Below, piece after piece: positions 45,201 to 57,265 of a stretch of DNA of 64,000 nt (position 1 is the stretch's first letter; every line of letters starts with the position of its first letter). The stretch spans positions 1-64,000 of the forward strand of contig JADDOH010011213.1 of the NCBI GenBank assembly GCA_016648135.1. The letters run 5' to 3'. Source of the stretch: Agrypnia vestita. Lineage: Eukaryota; Arthropoda; Insecta; Trichoptera; Phryganeidae. Position numbers and translations under genes: made by a program. The notes under the pieces are model-generated. The model was not told the origin of the DNA, did not search any database, and saw only the letters and a list, made by a program, of their open reading frames with translations.

Positions 45201-46064
45201 TGGCAAAAATATGTATTCCGAATGATATAGCAGTGATAATTCATTAAATTTAAATAATCCTTGTAATTTTAAACTGTAATTATTTATCTTTTTTGGGAAA
45301 AAATCATAAAGATTCGTATTTTAATTGAAATTGAAATATTAACTTAAATCTAAGATTTATAATTTTTTTACATAAGTTTAAATCATTTTTTATATTTTAA
45401 CTTTGCGCCAAACACACTATAATATTATGTAAAAATTCTAATGTCTTCATAATTAAATTGTCACTTTTAGAATGGTGACAATACCCACAACTTCTCAGGT
45501 CTTTCCCTGCAGACAGTCAGTGAAGATTTTTCATAACTTTGAAGTTTCATCTCCTCAGCATATACGTGAATAAAAATACGTGCTTTTTATTCACATTTAA
45601 AACGCATCAGATCAGAAATTAATAATTAAATTAACCAGACGCTTACCGAAAAGAATGTCGTCCAAGCTAAAATTTATATAATGTTGAAAATACTAGGATT
45701 TTTCTAAGACAGAGAAATGATATATAAATTAAATCAATCGTAGTGTAAAAAACAAAGGCAATACTATTCACTACAGCCAATCAATCCCCAAGGATGTGTC
45801 ACGTGACAAAATTTTCGCTTCATACTAAAGTGAGAGTTGTTGATGATTTTAGAGTGAAACATTATGGCGAAGACAGCAATATTAAATTACGTAAGTAGCA
45901 AAGCAGCAATGTTCACTATTGGTAACACACACACCAATATACATATTAATAGTTAAATATTTATTAACACATGTAATTGGCAATTGTAGCAATTGTTTAA
46001 AAAAATTGTTTTTGTGGTTGCATAATATTTCCGATGTAGGTTTCATAGATTCCAAAACAAAATT
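42211..46064. other. non-coding stretch with a GC-richer island
   Basis: No gene is supported. The block 43440-43710 is GC-richer and contains a donor-like GAGGGTAAGT at about 43495; frames 43454-43726 and 43320-43502 have no known product. A TA run lies at 44310-44327. A palindromic E-box GTCACGTGAC is at about 45798-45807. The rest is AT-rich. Confidence 0.4.
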
Positions 46065-46300
46065 CTTGATTAGTGACGGGTTTTCTATTTACTCCCTTTA
46101 TATTAACTCGTGGCGTCTGCTTGCTTGCCGTCAACAAAAACTTTGGATCAATTTTTGACCCTTTTCCCGTGATCCAATCGAGCTGAAACTTGGCAAGTAG
46201 ACTCGTGGCGACGATCAAGAAGATTTATCAAATTTTCGTTAAAAAAATCAATAATTATAGTATAATTTCGGATTTTTAGAAATTTTTTTGGTTTTTTCAA
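46065..46300 (-). repeat. composite repeat, second copy of the 2290-2790 family
   Basis: In reverse orientation it carries the ACGCCACGAGTTAATATAAAGG block, the AGTTTTTGTTGACGGCAAGCAAGC block, TTTCAGCTCGATTGGATCACGGG and GATCTTCTTGATCGTCGCCAC. All of these are found in the same relative order at 2520-2660. The frames on both strands here are incidental. Confidence 0.7.
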
Positions 46301-48227
46301 ATTGGAATTATAAGAAAAGTTTGATTACGGCGGCCCGATAACGTCGCGGAATAATTTCTAAATTTGAATTACTCCGTCGGTATGCATAATAGGTACTTCA
46401 GTACGAATGTCGAAAATCTAAATTCACTGACAAATGTTTTTAGAATTTATTTAACCTTCAAAGCATGAAGTGTCTTATCAAAGCTCAAAACATCTGACAT
46501 TTTAGAAATATATTAAATTACTGTAAGTTTAGTGTTATGTTATATGTTTTAATTCATCTTTAATTGTTGTTATATTTTACAAAGAAAGGGAGTATAATAA
46601 AAACTTGTTTTTTATGGGTTACTTTTTTTAATGTTGAAGACACCTTTACAAGTTTATTTTTGATTTTACACGCCTCAAATAAGATAGGGTTTTTTAATTT
46701 ATAAGTTCGAATGGAAGATGACGTATTCAAATATTTGTGTTTATTTTTGTTTTGCTATTATTTTCGTAATTCGCCAAGTGATTACTACAAACTTACGCAG
46801 TAGCACCTGAAAGTGACGCAACTATCGAGTTTAAACAGCCTACTACTTCTTACTGTAGCGGGTACATACACGCTACGTGATGAGAGCGATCATTGACAAT
46901 TCTGCAATGTTTTACGGTCGGGTTCTCTCGCGCACTTTCCGCGAAATCAAAAGGCCTGTCAGCGCAGGAGTAAAAATATATGCGTCACGAAGCTTGCTCG
47001 TAAAGCGAGCTTATCTCCGAGATGGCGCAGTTAATATTTAGTATGTAAAATGTCTCGATTGCCGCCACATTCGCGGGGCGCATTATATTCACGATTTTTG
47101 GGTTAAGTGAAACGAGGAACGTAAAGTCTAAGAGCAGACGCCGTAACGGTGGTTTTACGGTGCAATCGCCTTATCCGCACTTCCTCGCCACCTCACACCC
47201 ACGCTGCATATATAATCTGCACACCTATAAAAAAAAAATAAAGGAAATTTTTTTATACTTTTGTCAAGAAAAATTTTCTCAAAAAAATAAAAGTACACTT
47301 ATATTTTTTTGAGAAAATCTGGATGCCCTCTAAGCTGCGCCTCTGTGAGGTTCATAAAATTTGCCGCATTCGTAAAAAAACAGTAATTATTACCATGAAC
47401 TTTAAATAAAAATAAATGTGTATAATCAGTAATATAGCTATTTGCTTATGCCGCAATTTAATAAGTCAAGCTGACCAACATTGATATTGGTCCGTTATAA
47501 TTGTCAAAACGTATACTTAGGACTTCACGTCGAAATTCTTTAAGAAGTCAGTAACTAATGAAGGTTTTTATTTTTTTATCGGTAAGCTGAAATATATCCC
47601 TGAATTATTCCATTTAATTTTAACCACGCGTGAAAGAAAAGCTTTGACTCCACACAGAAATTATTAAATTTTGTTTAAATACGTAGCAAATAAAAAATGG
47701 AGGAATTGTCTATACATCATCTATTAGCATTATCTTTTTTATTTAACAGATATTTCAGTGCTTAGAATTGTGTTGGTTTTGAGACTAGTAGTGCAAAGTT
47801 AATTAAGTGGTCTTGTATTTGTGGAAGATTGTCGAAAGAGTGAACAGACCAGGTGAAATCTGCTATGAAACTGCTACAGCAGTCGTAAATGGCGACAAAA
47901 TACAATTTTATTAAAAGTAAATAAATATGCAGTTAAGAGTGCTTTCAATATGATAGATAGAATACATTATGAATATCTTCGTAGTCCATCGGGCATGGTA
48001 TTAACTTATCTGTAAATTCAAATTGCTTTCAAAATAAACATAATCTAGTGTTAGGATGAAGAAGATGAGAATTGTTTAATTAATAATATGAATGAATATT
48101 ATATAGAAAATCGAAGAAGAATTTAAATTATTGGAAGTAAATATAAAAAGAAGAAGATTTATATTTTAATAGGTTCTCCAAGAAAATATACAATTTAAAC
48201 TCTTTGGTGCTATTTCTGTAGATAATG
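46301..48227. other. non-coding stretch with a GC-richer island and a hairpin
   Basis: 46830-47215 is a CpG-bearing block with GAGAGCG, GGTTTTACGG, GAGATGGCGC and GCCGCCAC-type motifs, possible regulatory DNA by composition. TTTTCTCAAAAAAATA (47274-47289) is mirrored at 47302-47317. No gene is seen. Confidence 0.4.
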
Positions 48228-48520
48228 ATAATAACTTGAGCGAATGAATGAAGAAAGAATGGTAAGAAAGATATATGATGCAAGTGTTGATGGCGCCAGA
48301 AAGAGAGGTCGACCGCAGAAGACGTGGCATGACCAGATCAACCAGATATTGGAAGATGGTCCCGTTAGAAGCCTCAACAACCGGCGAGCTTGCATGCGAA
48401 GATGTATGAATGTGGATGAGGCGAGAGTTGTATGTCAGGACAGAAGAGTGTGGCGCTCTATCCTCTCTGCCTACCCCCACTGGGAAACGGCGTGATGATA
48501 AGTAAGTAAGTATAATAACT
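48228..48520 (+). mobile_element. TAAG-tailed LINE fragment, copy 5, with target duplications
   Basis: The insertion 48237-48511 is flanked by the 9-bp direct repeat ATAATAACT (48228-48236 and 48512-48520). An 83-codon frame MNEERMVRKIYDASVDGARK, then GRPQKTWHDQINQILEDG, CMNVDEARVVCQDRRVWRS and AYPHWETA plus stop is intact, followed by (AAGT)n. It is nearly identical to the end of the copy at 37758-38219. It is simply more truncated at the 5' end. Confidence 0.9.
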
Positions 48521-49560
48521 AATATTTGTATGAACTCAGTTTGTGATGTTCAGAATTGGAAAGAACTGGATTTCGGAAAGAAGAAAATCTTAATGCTTAA
48601 ATAAAAAAATTATATTGAAATTGGATTTGGCATCGCCGAGAATTTCTATTTCATTAACCACCTTAGTCACATTTAGCTTCAAGCTAGAAAATCTGATACG
48701 GATTAATATCCAGTTAAGTCTTATCAACGCAGGCAAAGCGCGTGCACGGAAAATAATTATACCTCCTCAAGTGAGAAACGAACAGTAGCCACCCACCAAC
48801 ACATTATCGTTATTCTATTTTTTAATGAAGGGGAAAAGTGTTATCTTTCTTTTAATGCATTTTAGGGGAAGCAAACAGAAGTTTCCCCTAACAAAAGAAT
48901 TTTATATCTTAAACTTCCCAAAGCACACGTTGATTTTTTATTTTTATCTTTATCACTATAATTATTATTCACCAAGAAAAAATCCTTTCAAGGATTGAGA
49001 TAATGATAATATTAATAATTCAATTGTTGTGTATATTTTCACGTAAACTCACAAAAGAGACCGACTCGTTTTAAGGTGGGGTCAATGTCACCCAACATGC
49101 TATCAGTAATATAGACCTCACATAAAATTAAATGCCTAGCACGTTTTTAAACAGGTGGGTAGCGGATGGTAATTTAAGGGTTGATTGCACTTTTTTTAGT
49201 CATTTTAAATTTTATAAAAATGATTTACTTACACTTATTATATATATATTTTAATATCACCAATAATTTATCCATTTAAATATCATATTTTCGTTGTCTG
49301 TCTGTTTGTCCGTCTTCCTGTTGGTCCGCAATGTCCGTAAGTTTTAGATATGTCGAGTGTAGAGAGTGACGCGCAGTCAACGGGCGGCTCAAGCAACACG
49401 CAAGGGTCGCAAATTAACGCAAGTTAATTATCTATTATTTTATTATATTAAGTGTTAGGTTAAACCAAATAAAGGCAATTTAAAAAACAATTTCATTAAT
49501 TTTCAGGTTCACAATCCTGTAATTTTTATGTCAACAGAGGGATAATCATTAATTAATTAA
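48521..49560. other. AT-rich non-coding stretch
   Basis: No gene is seen. A TCTGTCTGTTTGTCCGTC run at 49297-49315 resembles the end of S3 SINEs, but no S3 head is nearby. Confidence 0.4.
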
Positions 49561-49602
49561 TGAAGATAAATTATAGAAGTCTCACAGAGATGAAGCTATA
49601 TA
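49561..49602 (+). repeat. family E repeat, head fragment
   Basis: GATAAATTATAGAAGTCTCACAGAGATGAAGCTATATAA matches the family E head. The downstream part of the element is absent. Confidence 0.6.
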
Positions 49603-50029
49603 ATTAATCTTAATTATAATTTGTTTAACAATAAATATATTTCTCAACAATAACATTGAAAAATGTGTTGTAGGTATATTAAAAAACGCTATCAATTTGA
49701 TTTATTTCTTTGCGAAAAAAAAATTTGCGACCGGATTCTTTCTCTGTCGGGTAATTGAATACCAAAACGGGTTTGAATCCCAATTATTTTTTGATACACA
49801 TTTTTTTTACATGTCTCTCTTATTGATTTAACTATTTTTTTAAAACCTATCTAAATTGATTTATAAATCATTCTTCTAAGTTGATGATTTTACAATGCGT
49901 TTCAATAAAATGTGTTTCATTTGAAAAAATTCTCGAGTATCTAATTTCGACTGATTTTGATGAAAATATTAACATATATAACTACATCACTGAGACATCG
50001 TAAAAACACCTCCCTCTTAACCCGCGATC
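49603..50029. other. AT-rich spacer
   Basis: Nothing recognisable. Confidence 0.4.
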
Positions 50030-50240
50030 CGCAGCCTTCATACGTCGTCGCGCCCATTAGGGTTGTCACATCGCCCGCGCGAGCCTCCGCGGGCCGTGCT
50101 GACCGCGGTCCTCGCAGGGCACACGGCCTGGGGCGGGGCTGCCAGGCCGCCGAGCAAACTCAATCAATTACGTCATTTGACCTAGCAAACAAGCCTCCCG
50201 GTCGGACGCCGGCGTCGCGGATAGTCGGCGCGGAATATTT
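50030..50240. promoter_or_regulatory. CpG-rich island, candidate promoter or regulatory element
   Basis: The most GC-rich block in the window, dense in CG dinucleotides, in very AT-rich surroundings. It carries a GC-box (GGGGCGGGG, 50130-50138) and a CRE-like TACGTCAT (50169-50176). An open frame (49957-50280) crosses it without a recognisable domain. No TATA box or following coding exon was found, so direction and target are unknown. Confidence 0.4.
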
Positions 50241-50736
50241 CGACAAAATATTAATCATTTTCATCGATCGTTTTGATTGATTCTGATTATCCGACAAATT
50301 TCAACTCGCGTATATTATCATTTAATTTTCTGACGTATGAATTTAGGTGTTTGGTAGTGGAATGTAAATGAGTAAGAGGACAAGGCTTGTTAGTATTGGT
50401 GAGTTGAAAGGATGAGAGATTCGTGGAATGTGAAATGAAAGTGTGTATGTTATGTTGTGGCGGTGTTCGAGACAGATGAAATCGCAAATTTATTAGAAAA
50501 TTAATACGATGAAAATAATTATATTGTTTATATCTGTAAATTATTAGTTAGCCATGTAATTTATTTAAGTAAGTGTAAAATGGAACCTATTCACTTGTAA
50601 ATCAATGAACATTTACTCTTTTACAAAATGATTCGCACCGTTCCATGTAACAGAATTTAAAACATAAGTTTGAGACATAAAAAATTCAACATCATTACAT
50701 CAAATAAATTATATATCTATATATATAAGTAATTAA
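50241..50736. other. AT-rich non-coding sequence
   Basis: The minus-strand frame at 50287-50487 has no recognisable domain. Nothing else was seen. Confidence 0.4.
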
Positions 50737-50885
50737 AATAAATTATAATTTGTCACAGAGACAAAGCTATTTATATGGGAAATTATGTTTGGACGTCTTT
50801 ATTGGGTGTCCACATGTATTACAACCTGTCATGGTTAAGTTAAATCATCACCTTACATAATACAACGTTCACGATTCGACCCAAG
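50737..50885 (+). repeat. family E repeat, near full length
   Basis: The order AAATTATAATTTGTCACAGAGACAAAGC, GGACGTCTTTATTGGGTG, ACAACCTGTCATGG and ACAACGTTCACG matches 36284-36445. Confidence 0.65.
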
Positions 50886-52045
50886 AACAATGAAAAATCT
50901 TTAGAAAAAAAATTTGGAAGTTTTATATATTTTTTTAATTGTGCAACTAATTTCACATTTTAATACAACTACGCCATCTACGGTTGAATTTTTTTCTGTC
51001 ATTATAAAATATATTTTGTAAATAATATGTAGATGTCGCCACTGGTAAATGAGGCCTCAATATTTTTTGACAAGAATATCTATACAGCAATATTTTTTTA
51101 ATGTGTACTTGATGTTTATCCGAATTTTTAACATAAACCTATGAATACTCTTGAAAATTGTTTTAATTTTTTTTAATATTATAAAATATTTCTTTTAGGT
51201 GTGTGATCCATACTAATAAAAATATTGTAAACACAAAAGTCTTTAAATATTACGTATTCCGCTCGAATGGAACGTTTACATAATGATACTTGTCACTTAG
51301 ATACAGAGTGATATAAAGTGCAAGCGATAGAAAAGAATTATTTAATTTGCAATTTGTATTTTTTACATAAAGTAGAAGAAGATATGGATTAAAGTCTCAT
51401 TCGTGTATACTAGATATACCGTTACACAACGCATATTCTAGATCTGGTGCTGTGAAATTTTTGTCTACAACTTGAAGTTTAAGATAACTATAAATAAGGG
51501 ACAAGAGATGCTATGTTGTTATAATCGTGAATACGTTATACCTAAAAATATTCGAGTGATCTGATATTGAGTGATGTGAGGGAGAGTAGAGAGAAGAATT
51601 TTATTAAATGTTATCGATAACGATATTTAATTTGTATACGGAGGACTTCTATGTCTCCATTGTTACATTTTTTGATAAACAAAATGCATTTATCTACATA
51701 TTAGGCCCTTTAGTTATTAAAACAGATAAAACTCCCAAAAAAGCACTTATACTTTATTGATTATAAAATTTTATGGATATATTGTAGGCACCTTATGTTA
51801 TTTACATTTTCAAGAAAGAAAATTTTCCGTAACTAGATCAAATAATTGTATTATATATTTCTGAAAAACAATTAACCAGCTTTTTCACTTATCGACTTTT
51901 ACTTTAATGAATGCATTCGTAGGATTTTTAAATATCATTCAGGAATATAAAATTGGATTTTTTTATGTTCCTAAGGTGTCTGCCGTTGCTCATAAGACAA
52001 ATCAATGCTTTTTATGATTTTACATTATAACTTTATTTATACGAG
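50886..52045. other. AT-rich non-coding stretch
   Basis: No gene or recognisable element is seen. Confidence 0.4.
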
Positions 52046-52245
52046 CAGCCTTCGTAGACCAGTGGACGTGACGCTGGCTTCTCATATCAGGGGTTCCGGG
52101 TTCGATTACCAGTGAGATCCCTATAGATATGTGTGATTTACTGAAGCGAAACACATCACAAAAACACTAAGCTTGGGTGATTTTGAAGTGTTTCGCTGCA
52201 GTAATTGGGTCTCATTGCCTGTTGTGAAATTAAAATTAAAATAAA
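52046..52245 (+). mobile_element. tRNA-derived SINE, family S2, copy 2
   Basis: The head CCTTCGTAGACCAGTGGACG runs to GGGTTCGATTACCAG (B-box-like). The body then has TTTACTGAAGCGAAACAC, AAGCTTGGGTGATTTTGAAG and TGTTTCGCTGCAGTAATTGG, ending in an A-rich tail. It lies tail-to-tail with copy 3. Confidence 0.75.
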
Positions 52246-52317
52246 ATAATGTGTTGATCATTAAAAAAATTGTACGATCACTCTGATGTGTGGTGATTTT
52301 TTTTACGTTTCAACAAT

Positions 52318-52475
52318 TCAACAGGCCCAATCAAAGAAGCGAAACACTTCACAAAACGCCCAGGCTTAAGTAAGTCACATATATTAAGTGTGACCTCACC
52401 GGGTAATGAACCCGGAATACTTGGTGTGAGAAGCCAATGTCATGCCCATTGGGCTACGAGGGCCGCCATTATATT
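52318..52475 (-). mobile_element. tRNA-derived SINE, family S2, copy 3
   Basis: On the minus strand GGCGGCCCTCGTAGCCCAATGG starts the head near 52472, followed by CCGGGTTCATTACCCGG and the S2 body, ending GGGCCTGTTGAATTGTTG near 52318. Together with copy 2 it forms an inverted pair about 430 bp long that could fold back in a transcript. The plus-strand frame at 52390-52620 is incidental. Confidence 0.75.
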
Positions 52476-55400
52476 TTCTCGTCTTTTACATCGGTGCACA
52501 TTTAAATCCCATATAAATCGTTTCAATAGCCTCCTTCTCACTCTTAGACCATTCTTAGGTGGGGTGGACGTGTTATTCAAAAAACTTTTTGATAAACATA
52601 ATTACACTGACACTGAATAATCTTATTCTTTGTTACGCTACAGATATTTTTTTTGTTTATTTTGTCGCTGCATTCTCTGCAACCCTTCTTTTTCGCTTAC
52701 GAAACATTTGATAATTATCTTGAAATAATAAATATAATTAATTATCAACCTAAAATTTATTATTTAGCGGGTTGAAATTCGCTGAAAAATTAAAATTTAT
52801 TTCCAACCAAGACTATCCTTTTTACACGCACGGAAAGATATAGTAAAGTAATTGATAACTCAATGAAAATAACCCAATTTATGTCGATACATCTTCGAAC
52901 ATACGAGTATAATATAATATTAGAATGCAAGCTGTTTTGGTATATTTATTTAATTATATATTTTTACACTGTTTATTGACTGATGAAAACTTTTTCACTG
53001 TTTGAAAAGAAATTAATATTTTTACTCAAATTTTGCAAAGCTCTCAGCTTATAAAGCAAGCGACACCATTCAAACACTTATTGCAAAATTTATATATAGT
53101 ATATAAAATATTTTTTCGAATAATTTATGCTGTATTTCTCTAAATATTAAACGCATGGATGGTAAAACACCAAATGGACCTCATTATTTTATATGTGAGC
53201 TGCGTAATAATTTTGTAACATTTCCATCTGTAAAACATATTATTACTAATCGCGATTGTGAATTTATCATCCATAATTTATTCGTTTTACACGGGTAATA
53301 TTATTTTATAAATCTCTTATAGTTTATTTTATCAAACAAAACCGTGCAATTTTATATTTATATAACATTATAAAATCTTTACTGTAATAAGTACCTGCAT
53401 ATTCTCCAAAAAAGAATACTCATAAAAGTAAACTCATATTTTATCTACTGCAAAAAACGGACTAGGGATGATACCACTAAATATTTATACCAAAAATTCA
53501 ATACTATTATTGCATTCAGTAAAGTTGAACTGAGAAAAACAACTCTTATACAAAATGGAGAGCTGGATGAAGATTTTTCGTAAGAATGGCATTAAATTTT
53601 TGTACGCTCTTTTCGATTGAATTTTGTAAAAATGAACTTTTCCATTCAGTTCCAAGCTGTTGCATATTTTTGACAACTAACACACCTTTATTCTATTGGT
53701 GTGATAAAAGTATCCCTTGCTTTTGCCTCCCCCATTAGAAGGAATATACAAAAATAATATTTTTATACAACCCTAGTGTTCAGTATTCACCTCAGTAAAA
53801 TAAAAGAAAATAAAAATTGTATTTCTGCAGTATTTTTACCTTATTCATACGCACTGGGAACATTTCTAAACCTTATTTCTCTAAAATATGACTCAACGCA
53901 AGTCAATATTTCATATTTATATAATAAAATATAAATATTTCATACAAGCATTAACAAAGTGATTAGATGTTTTACTATTCAAAACGCATCAGAGGTACTG
54001 CGCTAGATTTTGCTGGCGTTATTAATGGACAAATTGATAAATGAGAAATCAAATATTCAATGGTTATTGAACAATCAAATACGTCGTGTTTATGTGCATT
54101 GTGAAAATTTATTAATGGGTAATTAGGTAAATTTCTAAGCGCAAGCTAACGTTTGCAAAAACTTTTGTACACTGATTTTAACATTTTATTTTTTTATTGA
54201 CGTTGGATATTTATATTTGTAACCATGTAACAATTTTTAGAACCATCCTTTAATATATACTGATATCCACTGATTTCAAGAATATTTTCAAGTTTATCCA
54301 GAAAATAATATAACAAATATATGTTTAATTCGTATTAAAATTAAATTTTGCATTATTCACAGAGTTAATTATGATTTTGAAAGGGACAGCTCCTGCTCAA
54401 AAATATATTAGTGACAAAAAACTCTTCATTATAGTGTTAATTAAAATAATAACGTTACACCATAAAGCATCTGCCATATGAATTGATAGTGAAATGATAT
54501 TATTAACCAAATATTTTTTGAAAATTAATAATTAAATGTTAAAATCATATATTGACAAAATGCATTTCCTTGAAGAAGGAAGTTGGAAATAGAATACTCA
54601 GCTTCTATTTTACATAACGGGATGAGTGTCGACATTTCTTCTTGGCAGTAAATAACGAGACCCGGCAGGCAGCCGGACAGGCGACCCTCTCCTAGGGGAG
54701 ACTACCAGGATACCAGGAGCGCATAACGAGCGGAGGGGAATAATATCGGAGCCCTCTCACGCTAACAATCTGTCCGGGATGCAACGATATTGTTCACTTT
54801 TTATTCTTCTGCATTCCCAGTAAGTCAGATCGGATGTTTCTGAAAATATGTAAATTTTAAGGACGAAGGAGGAAATATGGAATTTTAAGTTCTGAGGATA
54901 ATGTTATACCGGTACTTTAGGACATAACGAAACTCAATTTGTAAGAAAATGATAATAAATCATATTATCACAACAGTTTTCCTTGAAAGATGTTTGATAG
55001 ATCTTATTAGTTCTGCACAATGATGTGCAAAATATTTGAATAAAATGTATATTTTTAAAATACTTCCTCAGAAACTTATTAAATTATATACTTGTAATAC
55101 ACTCAACTATGCACATAACTACAATACAATATGAATGCAATAATTTTTCAATTTTCAAGTGATGCTCAAAACACAAGAAGCGATGGATTTAAAATTTTTA
55201 AAAATTATTTACGTAGTCAATCAGTAGACAATATCTGGAATAATAATTGATTTAAATAATAACGTTGAACGTTTACATCCATTTTCGAAAATTATATACA
55301 ATTAATATATTTTGCAAATAGAAGGCACAGAAAACGTGACCTTTTTAGAGAAACAAAAATAGAAATAAGTCTAAAATCGAAACACAACATTTTTTAAGGT

Positions 55401-57140
55401 TTAATTGTCTTTGATTCGGAAGAATTGGTTTTTGGCATATGACCTTTCGTGCCTTCTGTAGAAAACAAGGTGTATTGTTAAAAAATAAGTGTAAGTAACG
55501 TGCCCACAAGCTATACAAGGCTTGGCACGATCTATAATAATAAAAAATATGTATAAATATAATAAAAAAATTAATTAAAAAAATAATTAAAAAAATAAGT
55601 TAAAAGTAAAAGTATTAAAATAAAGGACCCACTATATTCAATCTTGGTGCTTGTAATACATCAAACATATTACAAAATACACAAGCATAACACAATAAAA
55701 GTTTTTTTTGAGTTGTGAAGATTAGGATAATTATAATAATCTAGCGTACACCCGTGAAAAATCACGGGGAGGCGTAAACTAATTGTTCGCATTTAAGCTC
55801 AGCCCTGCTTTTACAATGCGTAGTGTATGTAGCATATTTTTGACGGGATACGAAGAAGCGACGGTGGCTGCGTCGCCTAGTTATCGCGCTGCCGTCCGCA
55901 GTTAGAGTCACTCTCCAGCCTTGTAGTGGAGTTACGGACTTTATATTATATATTTAGATTAATGTGGTCTGGTATTGTTAAAATTATTACATTTAAAGTG
56001 TGCCTCTAGTAATTTGGATCAGAGAACCTTTTGCTCCAGTTTATTTGCAGAGGGGTTATTTATAAACACTGCAATGGCTTCGTGACGTGAGTCGCTTAAA
56101 AATAAGTAGAGTCGATAACTGAAATGTGACGTTACATTTCATAATGAAAGAATATCGAATTTATATAATGAAGAAGTTTCTTCTCCTTTGATCATGGCCA
56201 GTGACAATCTCTCGGCTCGATACTTCATTGCGTAAAGTTATTTATACAAAAGTGCCGATAAGGCATTAAAAGTCAAGCAAATTTCGTATAATATTATTTG
56301 TGGGACGTTTGGTAGATGTCGCGCTAACGCACATTGAAGAAAATTACGAATAGTAAGTTGCTAGCTTAATATTATTATCTTTTATAAAAATTATTCTTAA
56401 AACATTAACACACATTCTATTATATTTTTGCGCTACCACTCCTTATATTCCGGATTTCATACTTTCCGAAAGCGTGAAAATGATCCCTCCGCAATCCCTG
56501 TTAAATCAATACTAAAACATGTTTCTCCTTGAAAACATTTTATTTTAAATATGTCAAACACAAAGGGAAGCCAGCTGAGGAGTGCCAGCCCTTTGAATGG
56601 GAGTCGTCATTTTTTCGCTTGGGAAGCCCATTCCGTGCCATCAATTTCGGTGGGGTCGTACACACTTATCAGGGTCCCATATCGGTGCAGGGACACTTCG
56701 GTCATTATACGGAGCGGACCTTTTATGGAAAACTGTGAAAACCCACGACACGGTTCAACACCCTCCACTCTTGTTTGACTGCGAGCGGGAGAGATGCACG
56801 GTTGAGCTCTTCTATTGTACTCCAGCTCTTGAGGCCTGCTGTTGGGAGGCACTGGAACGCCATTCAATGGAAATAATCAAATTCGTGTGATTATTATGAT
56901 CAGTATATACCTATGATCGTAGTATATATATAATGATCATAGTGTACAATTTTTATTTTTCTGTATGCAATTTTTGTATTTTATGATGAAATCTTTTTCT
57001 CTTTTATAATACTTTCTTATCGTAGTGTATAATGTTGTTCTTTCCAGAACAAACTCATTGGAAATAATATATTTTAAAAAAATATTGTTATAATGTATTG
57101 TAATTAATTAAATTAATAAATAAATAAAAAATAAAATTCT
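52476..57140. other. non-coding stretch with three GC-richer islands
   Basis: No gene is supported. Islands are at 54605-54790 (with a CTCTCCTAGGGGAG palindrome), 55745-56010 (starts with a CCCGTGAAAAATCACGGG hairpin) and 56560-56890. The last is open in three plus frames and one minus frame, yet none gives a known domain, so coding is unproven. 56900-57130 is AT-rich and ends in AATAAATAAATAAAAAATAAAA. Confidence 0.4.
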
Positions 57141-57144
57141 AGTA

Positions 57145-57265
57145 GCTTTTGATGTAATGGTTTTGACTGGATATAGATGCAGTGGTTGGTGGTTTGAACC
57201 CCATTACAGGATACCAGCAAGTTGGTCCTATTCTCAACCACAAGTGTTTAGCTTAATTTGGAAGT
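57145..57265 (+). mobile_element. tRNA-derived SINE, family S1, copy 3
   Basis: GATGTAATGGTTTTGACTGG (degenerate head) is followed by GTGGTTTGAACCCCAT (B-box-like) and CCAGCAAGTTGGTCCTATTC, the S1 signature. It is diverged. Confidence 0.6.

Noticed and set aside
52975..53005. CTGATGAAAACTTTTTCAC as another hammerhead core
   Set aside because: The possible stem is followed by TGTTTGAAAAG, with no GAAAC in the right place and no stem III.
56529..56890. Possible coding exon at the GC-richer block
   Set aside because: Three plus-strand frames and one minus-strand frame are open at once, which reflects composition; none has a recognisable domain.
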